Assembly: GCA_030583865.1 (NCBI GenBank)
Contig: CP129479.1
Location: 1,190,744 to 1,254,743, forward strand
Direction: 5' to 3'
Length of the DNA: 64,000 bases
DNA from: Thermodesulfobacteriota bacterium
GTDB taxonomy: Bacteria > Desulfobacterota > GWC2-55-46
Shown here: in pieces, positions 52,660-60,317 of the stretch
Position numbering within the stretch: the stretch's first letter is position 1
Layout: every line of letters begins with the position of its first letter
Position numbers and translations under genes: made by a program
The notes under the pieces: generated by a model
Told to the model about the DNA's origin: nothing
The model's input: the letters and a program-made list of their open reading frames with translations, nothing else
Database searches by the model: none

Positions 52660-52727
52660 GGCAACCTCTTTTTATCCCGGCCTTCCGGGAAAGCGGAAAA
52701 AAATCTCTATTTTTTTTAGAGGTTGCC
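52660..52727. repeat. Family B palindromic repeat, copy 3
   Basis: GGCAACCTCTTTTTATCCCGG at 52660 and CTATTTTTTTTAGAGGTTGCC ending 52727, with TTCCGGGAAAGCGG between. Head-to-tail next to the family A copy, so the 295-base sigma-apt gap is nearly all repeat. Confidence 0.8.
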
Positions 52728-52784
52728 TTGTGCTAATATGTCTTGGTTTCTGCGACAACCAGACCAACGCCAAGGAGACGGTTA

Positions 52785-53303
52785 ATGATAGACCAGCTCA
52801 AGCAGGCCATTCGCGACGTTCCGGATTTCCCTAAAAAAGGGATACTCTTCAAGGACATAACCACCCTTTGCAAGGACGCATCCTCATTCCAGCGCATGGT
52901 GGACCTGATGGGCCACAGGTACGTGGGGAAGCGCATAGATCTGGTCGTCGGCATAGAGGCTAGGGGGTTTGTCGTGGGCGCGGCCCTGGCCTACAAGCTC
53001 GGGGCGGGCGTGATACTCGTAAGGAAGCCGGGGAAGCTCCCGCATAAGACGCACAAGGCGAGCTACTCGCTCGAATACGGCACGGACAGCCTGGAGATAC
53101 ACCAAGACGCCATCGAGCCCGGCCAGAACGTGATAATTGCCGACGACCTCCTTGCAACCGGCGGCACGGCTGCTGCGGTCGCTGGGCTTGTTCAGAGCAT
53201 GGGCGCCAATATCGTCGAGTGCTCATTCATAGTAGAGCTCGACGAGCTTAAGGGAAGGGAGAAGCTCGCGCCCCATCCGGTATTCTCGCTACTTTCGTAC
53301 TAG
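52785..53303 (+). CDS. apt: Adenine phosphoribosyltransferase
   Basis: 172 residues from ATG 52785 (AAGGAG upstream); the frame extends to 52743 but without support. [23 protein letters not shown] at the N-terminus, [21 protein letters not shown], and the PRPP loop [16 protein letters not shown]. It salvages adenine to AMP, including adenine released from methyl-cycle by-products. Confidence 0.96.
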   Translation: MIDQLKQAIRDVPDFPKKGILFKDITTLCKDASSFQRMVDLMGHRYVGKRIDLVVGIEARGFVVGAALAYKLGAGVILVRKPGKLPHKTHKASYSLEYGTDSLEIHQDAIEPGQNVIIADDLLATGGTAAAVAGLVQSMGANIVECSFIVELDELKGREKLAPHPVFSLLSY

Positions 53304-53382
53304 CAGGCTGCTCAAAAAGTCGTTCTCCGTCGAAGGCTACGTCGCTGGACACTCCGGTGCGTACACGAAAAGTACGCTTTCT
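53304..53382. repeat. Family A repeat, truncated copy
   Basis: CAGGCTGCTCAAAAAGTCG at 53304, directly after the apt stop, then GTCGAAGGCTACGTCGCTGG, ACACTCCGG and GTACACGAAAAGTACGC. The right end is missing. Confidence 0.7.
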
Positions 53383-53416
53383 AAAGGTTTGCCTCAAGGC
53401 AGCTCCATGTTAACGG

Positions 53417-53442
53417 GGGCAGCGGCTTGAATGCCGCTGCCC
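53417..53442 (+). other. Hairpin just upstream of the permease start
   Basis: GGGCAGCGGC-TTGAAT-GCCGCTGCCC, a 10-bp perfect stem ending 7 bases before ATG 53450, in the place where a Shine-Dalgarno would lie. It may be an apt terminator (weak ATTATTT tail) or a translational control element. Confidence 0.6.
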
Positions 53443-53449
53443 ATTATTT

Positions 53450-54715
53450 ATGCCTCCATTCAACCCCGTGCCGGGGATAATCCTTTCAGTGGTCTTCGCG
53501 CTAATCGCCGTAAGGCAGGTGGGCACCCTGAGGCTCGCCATCTGGCAGATAATGCTCGGCGGCGCGCTTGCCGCGCTCCTTTCAGGCTCCATAGGCCCCG
53601 CGCGCGCCCTCTCCTCGATCGATATCGACGTGATGGTCTTCCTTTTCGGCATGTTTGTGGTGGGGGAGGCGATGGTCGAGAGCAGGTACCTGCACCATAT
53701 TGCCGACAGGCTTTTCAGGAGCGCCGGGAGCGCTAGCGCCCTGATACTCTACATACTCTTCATAATGGCCTTCTTTTCGGCTGTCCTCATGAACGATACC
53801 ATAGCCATAATCGGCACGCCTCTCATGTTGTCGTTCGCGGCCAAGCATAATATGAAGCATAAGCTATTGCTCCTGACACTTTGTTTCGCGATAACTTTGG
53901 GAAGTGTCGTAAGCCCCATCGGCAACCCGCAGAACCTTCTCATCGCGCTCCACGGCGGCATCATCAACCCGTTCGTTACCTTCTTTAAATACCTTGCGGT
54001 GCCTACTATCATTAACCTCTTCATGGCTTTTTTCGTCCTCAGGCTTTTTTTCAGGGAGGAATTCCATGCCGTAAGGCTAACGCACCCGGCTGAGGAGGTG
54101 AGCGACAGGGCGCTTGCCGGGCTTTGCAGGCTCTCTATCGCGGTACTCCTCATAATGGTCTCTATAAAAGTAGGCTCCGTCTTTCTCGGGTTTGATCCGG
54201 GACTCAAGCTCACCTATATAGCGGTAGCGGCTGTCGCCCCGCTCGTCGCCTTAAGCCCGAGGCGCGTGGATATCGTAAGGAAAATAGACTGGCATACGCT
54301 CGTCTTTTTCGCGTCGATGTTCGTCCTCATGACGAGCGTCTGGGACTCGGGGCTCATACAGTGGCTTGCGGCCGGATGGTCCGGGGCCGGGTCGCACGGC
54401 TCGATACTGGCCCTGAGCGTCATTTTAAGCCAGCTCCTCTCGAACGTGCCCTTTGTCGCGCTTTACATTCCCGTGCTCGACGTGGCAGGCGGGAGCGTGG
54501 CCGACCTCATGGCCCTTGCCGCCGGGAGCACCATAGCCGGGAACCTCCTCATACTCGGCGCGGCAAGCAATATCATAGTAATCCAGAATTCCGAGAAGAA
54601 CGGTGTCCCGGGCGTATCCTTTCTCGATTTTGCCAGGGTAGGCGTGCCGCTTACGATGGCTAACACGGCAGTCTACTGGGCGTACTTCGAGCTGATCCTC
54701 CATATGCCCGCTTGA
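53450..54715 (+). CDS. Ion-transporter superfamily permease (SLC13/ArsB/NhaD-like)
   Basis: 421 residues, about eleven membrane helices. NDTIAIIGTPLMLSFAAKH and GSVVSPIGNPQNLLIAL form the first signature, with AGNLLILGAASNIIVIQNSE the pseudo-symmetric second one, as in ArsB, NhaD and DASS carriers. The IT-superfamily repeats are clear but the substrate (arsenite, Na+/H+, or dicarboxylate/sulfate) cannot be decided. No arsenic genes are near. ATG 53450 lacks a Shine-Dalgarno and sits behind a hairpin. Confidence 0.82.
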   Translation: MPPFNPVPGIILSVVFALIAVRQVGTLRLAIWQIMLGGALAALLSGSIGPARALSSIDIDVMVFLFGMFVVGEAMVESRYLHHIADRLFRSAGSASALILYILFIMAFFSAVLMNDTIAIIGTPLMLSFAAKHNMKHKLLLLTLCFAITLGSVVSPIGNPQNLLIALHGGIINPFVTFFKYLAVPTIINLFMAFFVLRLFFREEFHAVRLTHPAEEVSDRALAGLCRLSIAVLLIMVSIKVGSVFLGFDPGLKLTYIAVAAVAPLVALSPRRVDIVRKIDWHTLVFFASMFVLMTSVWDSGLIQWLAAGWSGAGSHGSILALSVILSQLLSNVPFVALYIPVLDVAGGSVADLMALAAGSTIAGNLLILGAASNIIVIQNSEKNGVPGVSFLDFARVGVPLTMANTAVYWAYFELILHMPA

Positions 54716-54739
54716 CAAAATCTTAACTTCAGCTATTTT
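54712..54739 (+). promoter_or_regulatory. Promoter of the 51-residue basic protein
   Basis: TTGACA at 54712-54717 (overlapping the permease stop), 16-base spacer, TATTTT at 54734-54739. Confidence 0.65.
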
Positions 54740-54768
54740 GAGTAGAAAAATCTGATGAGGTCCGTCGA

Positions 54769-54924
54769 ATGAGCAAGAATATCGAGAAGGTGCTTCAGGA
54801 GCTTAAGGAAAGAAGGGACAACCTGGATATCGCGATAAGGATACTCCAGAGCGAGGTGAAGGAGACGAGGCCAGCCAAGAGGCGCGGCAGGCCGAGGAAG
54901 AAGGCCGAGGCCAAGGAGGGGTGA
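54769..54924 (+). CDS. Small basic protein with AT-hook-like tail (51 residues)
   Basis: ATG 54769 to TGA 54922-54924. The N-terminal half is a predicted amphipathic helix (NIEKVLQELKERRDNLDIAI), and the C-terminus KRRGRPRKKAEAKEG contains the AT-hook core RGRP flanked by basic residues. A sigma-70 promoter lies upstream and GATGAGG precedes the start. Similar short helix plus RGRPRK proteins occur in many proteobacteria. A DNA-binding role is inferred only from the tail. It has AGG/ATA codon habits like its neighbours, supporting that it is real. Confidence 0.72.
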   Translation: MSKNIEKVLQELKERRDNLDIAIRILQSEVKETRPAKRRGRPRKKAEAKEG

Positions 54925-55052
54925 GTGGGTCCCGGATAAGGTGTATGACTAAAAAACCGTCCGTGTCGCCCGCTGCGACCACGCGGGACCGCAGGAAATA
55001 GTCCACGGCAGAGGCTTACTTCTAACAGCTTGCAGAAAACTCCGTTTTTATC

Positions 55053-55185
55053 CAGGCTGCTTAAAAAGTTCCAGATGCGAGGCCCCCGTTGGAACAGGGG
55101 AGCGAGGAATGAGGTGTACTTTTCGTGTATGCCGGAGTGTCCAGCGACGAAGACAACGACGCAGATGGACTTTTTCAGCAGCCTG
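55053..55185. repeat. Family A repeat, copy 8 (reverse orientation)
   Basis: CAGGCTGCTTAAAAAG at 55053 and CTTTTTCAGCAGCCTG ending 55185. The interior GAGCGAGGAATGAGGTGTAC and CCGGAGTGTCCAGCGACG is the reverse complement of the other copies. It sits between the small basic gene and the end of rlmI. Confidence 0.85.
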
Positions 55186-55189
55186 CAAA

Positions 55190-56353
55190 TCAAACCACTT
55201 CCATCAGCACGCATTTCAGGTACTCGGTCTCGGGCACGGCGAGCGAGACCGGGTGGTCCTTTGCCTGCGAGCGTATCTCGATTATGCGGGCCTGCCTGCC
55301 CGCCTTCTTCCCGGCAGCGCGGAGCATATCGAGGAACATGGCCCTGTCCACGTGGTACGAGCACGAGGACGTGGCGAAGAGGCCGCCCGGGCTGAGGAGC
55401 CGCATGCACGCGGCGTTAGTCTCGGTATAGGCTTTTAGCCCTTCGGCCGTCCGCGCCTTCGATTTCACGAACGCCGGCGGGTCGAGCACTATGCAGTCGT
55501 ATCTCTTCTGCGCCTCGGCCTCCTCTTTCATGAGCTCGAAGACGTCGGCCTTTATGAACTCGCACCTCTCGGTCAGGCCCGAGAGGGCGGCGTTTTTCCT
55601 GGCCTGTCCGATGGCGTAATCGGAGGAATCCACGCCCCTCATCCTCATGCCCGACCTGGCGAGCGAGATGCTCCAGGCGCCGGTGTAGCAGAAGAGGTCG
55701 AGCCCGTCGCCTTCGGTTGCGAAGGACGCGAATGTTTTCCTGTTCTCGGCCTGGTCGAGGAAAAACCCGGTCTTCTGCCCTGACATGGGGTCCACTTCGA
55801 GCACCGCCCCGTCCTCTTCGAGCCTCGGCAGTGGGTCGATAGAGCCCTTCAATACCTTCTTTTCAAGGGGAAGGCCTTCGAGGGAGCGGATTGAGCTGTC
55901 GTTTCTGATGACTATCGAAGAAGGCTTATAGACCTCTTCGAGCGCTTCCAGCACCATGCCTGAGAGGGCTTCCATGCCGAGGGTGAGGAACTGCAGCGAC
56001 AGGCAGTCCCCGAACTTGTCGACTATAAGGCCCGGGAGGAAGTCGCTTTCGCTGTAGACCGCCCTGAACGAGCTTTTCTCCCCTATTGCCCTCTTCCTGT
56101 ATTCCAGGGCCGCCTCTATCCTCCGCTTGAAAAAAGCGGTATTTATCTCTTCCCTTTTCCGGGTCAGTATCCTTATGGATATGAGGGACTGGGGGTTTGC
56201 ATAGCCTATCCCGAGGAAGTTTCCATTCCTGTCTGTAAGCTCGACCAGAGAGCCGGGGACGAAGTTTTTGGGGCTGGTGAAGAGCTCGTTCGAGAAGACC
56301 CATAAGTGCCCGCCCAGTATGCGCGTTATCCTGTTTACGGCAGCTATTTCCAT
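55190..56353 (-). CDS. rlmI: 23S rRNA (cytosine-5) methyltransferase RlmI-like
   Basis: 387 residues from ATG 56353 (the frame opens further to 56422 without support). N-terminal PUA domain (ITRILGGHLWVFSNELF..., GNFLGIGYANPQSLISIRIL), the central EEHD-like part, then a Rossmann methyltransferase: GQKTGFFLDQAENR, DLFCYTGAWSISLARSG, VLDPPAFVKSKA and TSSCSYHVD. The last Cys-containing motif is the expected nucleophile site. It methylates 23S rRNA C1962 in E. coli. Confidence 0.9.
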   Translation of the reverse strand: MEIAAVNRITRILGGHLWVFSNELFTSPKNFVPGSLVELTDRNGNFLGIGYANPQSLISIRILTRKREEINTAFFKRRIEAALEYRKRAIGEKSSFRAVYSESDFLPGLIVDKFGDCLSLQFLTLGMEALSGMVLEALEEVYKPSSIVIRNDSSIRSLEGLPLEKKVLKGSIDPLPRLEEDGAVLEVDPMSGQKTGFFLDQAENRKTFASFATEGDGLDLFCYTGAWSISLARSGMRMRGVDSSDYAIGQARKNAALSGLTERCEFIKADVFELMKEEAEAQKRYDCIVLDPPAFVKSKARTAEGLKAYTETNAACMRLLSPGGLFATSSCSYHVDRAMFLDMLRAAGKKAGRQARIIEIRSQAKDHPVSLAVPETEYLKCVLMEVV

Positions 56354-56496
56354 TTCGACTCCAAAACGAAGCGTATTATAATCATTAAACCTGCAATCCG
56401 GACCTGGCGGCGGGGGTTGCAATTTTCCGTGTTATGGGAAAGACTTGATTATATCCGGTTTTTACATTAGTACATATAAAAAAGAAGAGGTGCCTG

Positions 56497-59211
56497 ATGG
56501 CTGTGGAAAAGAGGCGCGAAGGCGGCGAGCCGGAGAGCATAGAGGTCATACTGAGGACCGGGCAGAGCCTCAAGCTACGGCCCATACGCCCGACTGACAG
56601 GCAGAAGCTAAGGGATTTTTTCTACCGGCTGAGCCCCCGGACAAGGTATCTCAGGTTCCAGTACGCCAAGGAGCATATAACCGAGGAGGAGCTCAAGTAT
56701 TTCACCGAGGTCACCCCTCCCGCAAGGTACGCGTATGTCGCGGCCATAGGCGAGGCCGAAAAGGAGCAGATAGTAGCGGTCGCGAGGTGGGACCTGCTCC
56801 CCGGCACATCCAATGCCGAGGTGGCCTTTACCGTCGAGGACAATATCCAGCTCCACGGGATAGGCACGCTCCTCCTTGAGGAGCTCGCGAAGGCGGCCCT
56901 TTCCTACGGCATAACCCTTTTCAGGGCGCAGGTGCTCAATGAGAACACCCGTATGCTCGAGGTCTTCGACGAGAGCGGGTTCATATTCAAGAAGGCCTTC
57001 TCCGAGGGCGTATACCATTACACCATAGACCTCAAGGACCAGGAGGAGTATTCCAAGCGGCAGGCCTACAGGGAGCACATAGCCCGCAGCGAAGGCGTGA
57101 GAAAGCTCCTGAACCCTAAGCGGGTCGCCATAATCGGCGCGTCCAGGAGCCCGGAGAGCGTGGGCGGCGCGCTCTTCAGGAACATGCTCAGGGACGGGTT
57201 CAAGGGGGTCGTCTTCCCCGTGAACCCAAAGACCGATTCCATTGCCGGCGTCCTTTCATATCCGACGGTGCTGGACGTGCCCGTTGACATAGACCTCGCT
57301 GTCGTGGTCGTGCCTGCCGAGCACGTGCCGGCTGTCGTGGACCAGTGCGCGCAGAAGGGCATAGGGACGCTCGTAATCATCTCGGCGGGGTTCGGGGAAT
57401 CCGGGCCAGAGGGCAGGGAAAGGGAGCGGCAGCTCAGGGAAAAGATACTCTCCTACGGGATACGGGTTGTCGGGCCCAACTGCCTCGGCGTCCTTAACAA
57501 CGTTCCGGATGTGCGGCTCAATGCCACCTTCTCGCCCGTCATAGCGCCGCCCGGGAACCTGAGCATCGGCTCCCAGAGCGGCGCCCTGGGATTGGCGCTC
57601 CTTGACCACGCGAAAAGCATAGACCTCGGCATCTCCTCTTTCGTGAGCTTCGGGAACAGGATCGATATCGCGACCGACGACCTCCTCGAATACTGGGAGG
57701 ACGACAAGAACACCGACGTAATCGTCCTCTACCAGGAGTCGTTCGGGAGCCCGAGGAAGTTCGGACGCATCGCCAAGAGGATATCGCACAAAAAGCCGAT
57801 AATAGCGGTGAAGGCAGGGCGCTCGCTCGTGGGCGCGCGGGCCGCGACCTCGCATACGGGCGCGCTTGCGGCATCCGACGTTGCCGTGGACGCGCTATTC
57901 AGGCAGGCCGGGGTCATAAGGGTGACTACCATAGAGGAGATGTTCAACGCGGCGGAGGTGCTTGCGCACCAGCCGCTCCCCAAGGGGCCGAGGGTCGGCA
58001 TACTCACGAACGCCGGGGGCCCGGGCGTGCTTGCGGCGGACGCCTGCGAAGGCTTCGGCCTCAAGGTGCCGCCGCTATCTGAGGAGACGCAGACGAAACT
58101 AAGGGAGTTCCTCCCCAAGGCCGCGGCGGTCACGAACCCGGTGGACATGATAGCCACCGCCCCTCCCGAGTCGTTCAGGAGGGCGCTCGAGGTGATGCTC
58201 GGCGACCCGGAGCTTGATTCCATAATATTGATCTACATACCGCCGCTCGTCACAAAGCCCGAGGACATAGCAAGCTCGGTAAGAGCGGCACTCGAAGGTT
58301 ACAGGGGGGGCAAGCCTGTCGTCACCTGCTTCATGATGTCGCAGGCCACGATGGAAGGGATAAGGAAGGAGGCTGGGCTCCGCCCGTTCGTCTTCCCCGA
58401 GGACGCGGTCCAGGCGCTTTCGCTCTCGTACACTTACTCGCTCTACAAGCACAGGGCCGAGGGCTCGCCCGTCAGGTTCCCGGGGCTCGATACCGAAGCC
58501 ATAAGGGACTCGGTCTTCGGCGACGGGGCCGAGAGGGGCTGGATGATGCCCGAGGCCGCGCTCGACCTCCTTAAGCAGTACGGCATCAAGGCGGTGGAGA
58601 CTAGGGTCGCGATGGACGCGGATGCTGCCGCAAGGGCCGCCGCTGAGCTCGGCTTCCCGGTAGTCATGAAGGTGCGCTCCCGGAGGATAGTCCACAAGAC
58701 CGACATCGGCGGCATAGCCGTCGGGCTTGCCAGCGAGGACGAGGTGAGAAAGGCCTTTAACGGGATTCAGCTCAGGGTGGAAGAGGCGGGCATGCTTGAC
58801 GAGATGCAGGGAGTGATTGTGCAGCCGATGATAAAAGGCGGGCAGGAGATGATAATCGGCATGTCGGTAGACCCGCTCTTCGGCCCGCTCATCATGACAG
58901 GGCTCGGGGGAGTGGAGGTAGAGCTTTTAAAGGACGTATCCTTCGCCATACACCCGCTTAACGACATCGAGCCCGAGAGGATGCTTACGCAGCTCAAGAG
59001 CTATCCGCTCCTAAAGGGCTACAGGGGCAGGCCGCCCAGGGACATAGCGAGCCTAAAGGACACCATACTCCGCTTTTCGGCCCTCATAGAAGACTTCCCG
59101 GAGCTTGAGACCATAGAGATAAACCCACTCATGGTCCTTGGCGAAGGCAAGGGCTCGGTAGCGGTCGACGCCAGGGTCTACATCCGGGCCCAGGAATCGC
59201 CGGCTTTCTAA
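56497..59211 (+). CDS. GNAT acetyltransferase fused to ADP-forming acyl-CoA synthetase (Pat-like)
   Basis: 904 residues. Residues about 20-185 are a GNAT domain (LRPIRPTDRQKLRDFF, FTVEDNIQLHGIGTLLLEELA). From about 200 on comes an acyl-CoA synthetase chain: CoA-binding VAIIGASRSPESVGG, ligase CoA domain with VGPNCLGVLN and SQSGALGLALLD, phospho-His453 in ATSHTGALA, and an ATP-grasp (PVVMKVRSRRIVHKTDIGG). E. coli PatZ has the same parts with GNAT at the C-terminus; here the order is reversed. Possible roles are lysine acetylation control of metabolic enzymes. Active-site residues look intact. Confidence 0.9.
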   Translation: MAVEKRREGGEPESIEVILRTGQSLKLRPIRPTDRQKLRDFFYRLSPRTRYLRFQYAKEHITEEELKYFTEVTPPARYAYVAAIGEAEKEQIVAVARWDLLPGTSNAEVAFTVEDNIQLHGIGTLLLEELAKAALSYGITLFRAQVLNENTRMLEVFDESGFIFKKAFSEGVYHYTIDLKDQEEYSKRQAYREHIARSEGVRKLLNPKRVAIIGASRSPESVGGALFRNMLRDGFKGVVFPVNPKTDSIAGVLSYPTVLDVPVDIDLAVVVVPAEHVPAVVDQCAQKGIGTLVIISAGFGESGPEGRERERQLREKILSYGIRVVGPNCLGVLNNVPDVRLNATFSPVIAPPGNLSIGSQSGALGLALLDHAKSIDLGISSFVSFGNRIDIATDDLLEYWEDDKNTDVIVLYQESFGSPRKFGRIAKRISHKKPIIAVKAGRSLVGARAATSHTGALAASDVAVDALFRQAGVIRVTTIEEMFNAAEVLAHQPLPKGPRVGILTNAGGPGVLAADACEGFGLKVPPLSEETQTKLREFLPKAAAVTNPVDMIATAPPESFRRALEVMLGDPELDSIILIYIPPLVTKPEDIASSVRAALEGYRGGKPVVTCFMMSQATMEGIRKEAGLRPFVFPEDAVQALSLSYTYSLYKHRAEGSPVRFPGLDTEAIRDSVFGDGAERGWMMPEAALDLLKQYGIKAVETRVAMDADAAARAAAELGFPVVMKVRSRRIVHKTDIGGIAVGLASEDEVRKAFNGIQLRVEEAGMLDEMQGVIVQPMIKGGQEMIIGMSVDPLFGPLIMTGLGGVEVELLKDVSFAIHPLNDIEPERMLTQLKSYPLLKGYRGRPPRDIASLKDTILRFSALIEDFPELETIEINPLMVLGEGKGSVAVDARVYIRAQESPAF

Positions 59212-59243
59212 AGAGGTTGCAAACACTTTTCAGAGCTCTCTCA

Positions 59244-59273
59244 TTGACCAGGGCGCCTCTTTTGAGGTAGAAT
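59244..59273 (+). promoter_or_regulatory. Putative promoter of gspN
   Basis: TTGACC at 59244-59249, 18-base spacer, TAGAAT at 59268-59273. The leader to 59435 shows no gene. Confidence 0.5.
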
Positions 59274-59435
59274 AACTTGGTCCGGCTGAACTGGCCCTTC
59301 GTATGCGCATCGCACGGAACGCGCACGCAACTCTATCCCGCTCACGCTCTATCCAGACGCCTGAACCGCCGGAGTTATCTCATGCGGTCCTGTGGAATCC
59401 CCGATACTGCATAATGCTGGAAGGAAGGTTTCTCA

Positions 59436-60317
59436 TTGGAAAGGAACAAGGCCCCTGAAAGAACCGGGGCGCCCTTCTTAAAAAAGCTCATTCTGGCTTC
59501 GGTCCTTGCCGTCCTCGGCATATTCATATTCGCCTTGACGCTCTTCCATCTCGTGCCTTCCCATGTCTACGAGAGGCTTATCTCCGCCACACTCAGGGAA
59601 AAGACGGGGCTCGCGCTCGAGAGCGCGTCCTCGTCGACCGTCTTCCCGTTCGGGTTCGAGCTGAAGGACGCAAGGCTCAGCGACTCCAACGGCAGGGGCA
59701 TCGCGCGCCTTGACTCCGTAAGGGCGGACCTGATGCTCAGGGGTATCCTGTCGGGATTGAGGATGGACTTCAAGGGTGCCGCCGGGGAGGGCACTGTCGA
59801 GGGGTCGTTCCGTTACTGGCTTTTCGGGTCGTCTATTGACATGGAATCGAGGGATGTCGATTTCAGATACATCGAGGCGCTCGGCGCTGCCGGCGTCAAG
59901 GTCGAAGGCTCGTTCGACGGCAGGTTCTCCGTGAAGTCAGCCGGGGGCTGCCCTAAAGGCTTTGCCAGGATGGAGGGTTCGGACCTCAGGAACGCGGAGT
60001 TCCGTTTAAGGGGGATCCCGCTCTCGTTCGGCGATATCGAGGAGGCGGGCCTTTCCGCGGACTTGAGAAACTGCTCCGTCTTTTTAAACGGGTTATGGGT
60101 GGAGGGGGACAAGGCCTCCCTGAGGCTCCAGGGGAGCATAAAGCCGCTTACGCCGTTGGCGTCGAGCCCCGTCGACCTTACTCTCGAAATAGTGCCCCAT
60201 GCCGAGCTCCTTCAAAACAACTATCTCCTCGCCTTTATCGAGGCCTACCGCAAATCGGCGAACTTCTATTCCATACCCGTAAGGGGCACTCTCGGAAGCC
60301 TACTGCCTGGCCTCTGA
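59436..60317 (+). CDS. gspN: Type II secretion system protein GspN-like (AsmA-related)
   Basis: 293 residues from TTG 59436 (AAGGAAGG upstream). Membrane helix at about 17-37, then a periplasmic beta-rich domain: LVPSHVYERLISATLREKTGL, FPFGFELKDARLSD, GEGTVEGSFRYWLFG. This is the delta-proteobacterial GspN pattern. Other gsp genes are not in the window. Its 3' end overlaps the convergent TPR gene by 18 bases. Confidence 0.75.
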   Translation: MERNKAPERTGAPFLKKLILASVLAVLGIFIFALTLFHLVPSHVYERLISATLREKTGLALESASSSTVFPFGFELKDARLSDSNGRGIARLDSVRADLMLRGILSGLRMDFKGAAGEGTVEGSFRYWLFGSSIDMESRDVDFRYIEALGAAGVKVEGSFDGRFSVKSAGGCPKGFARMEGSDLRNAEFRLRGIPLSFGDIEEAGLSADLRNCSVFLNGLWVEGDKASLRLQGSIKPLTPLASSPVDLTLEIVPHAELLQNNYLLAFIEAYRKSANFYSIPVRGTLGSLLPGL

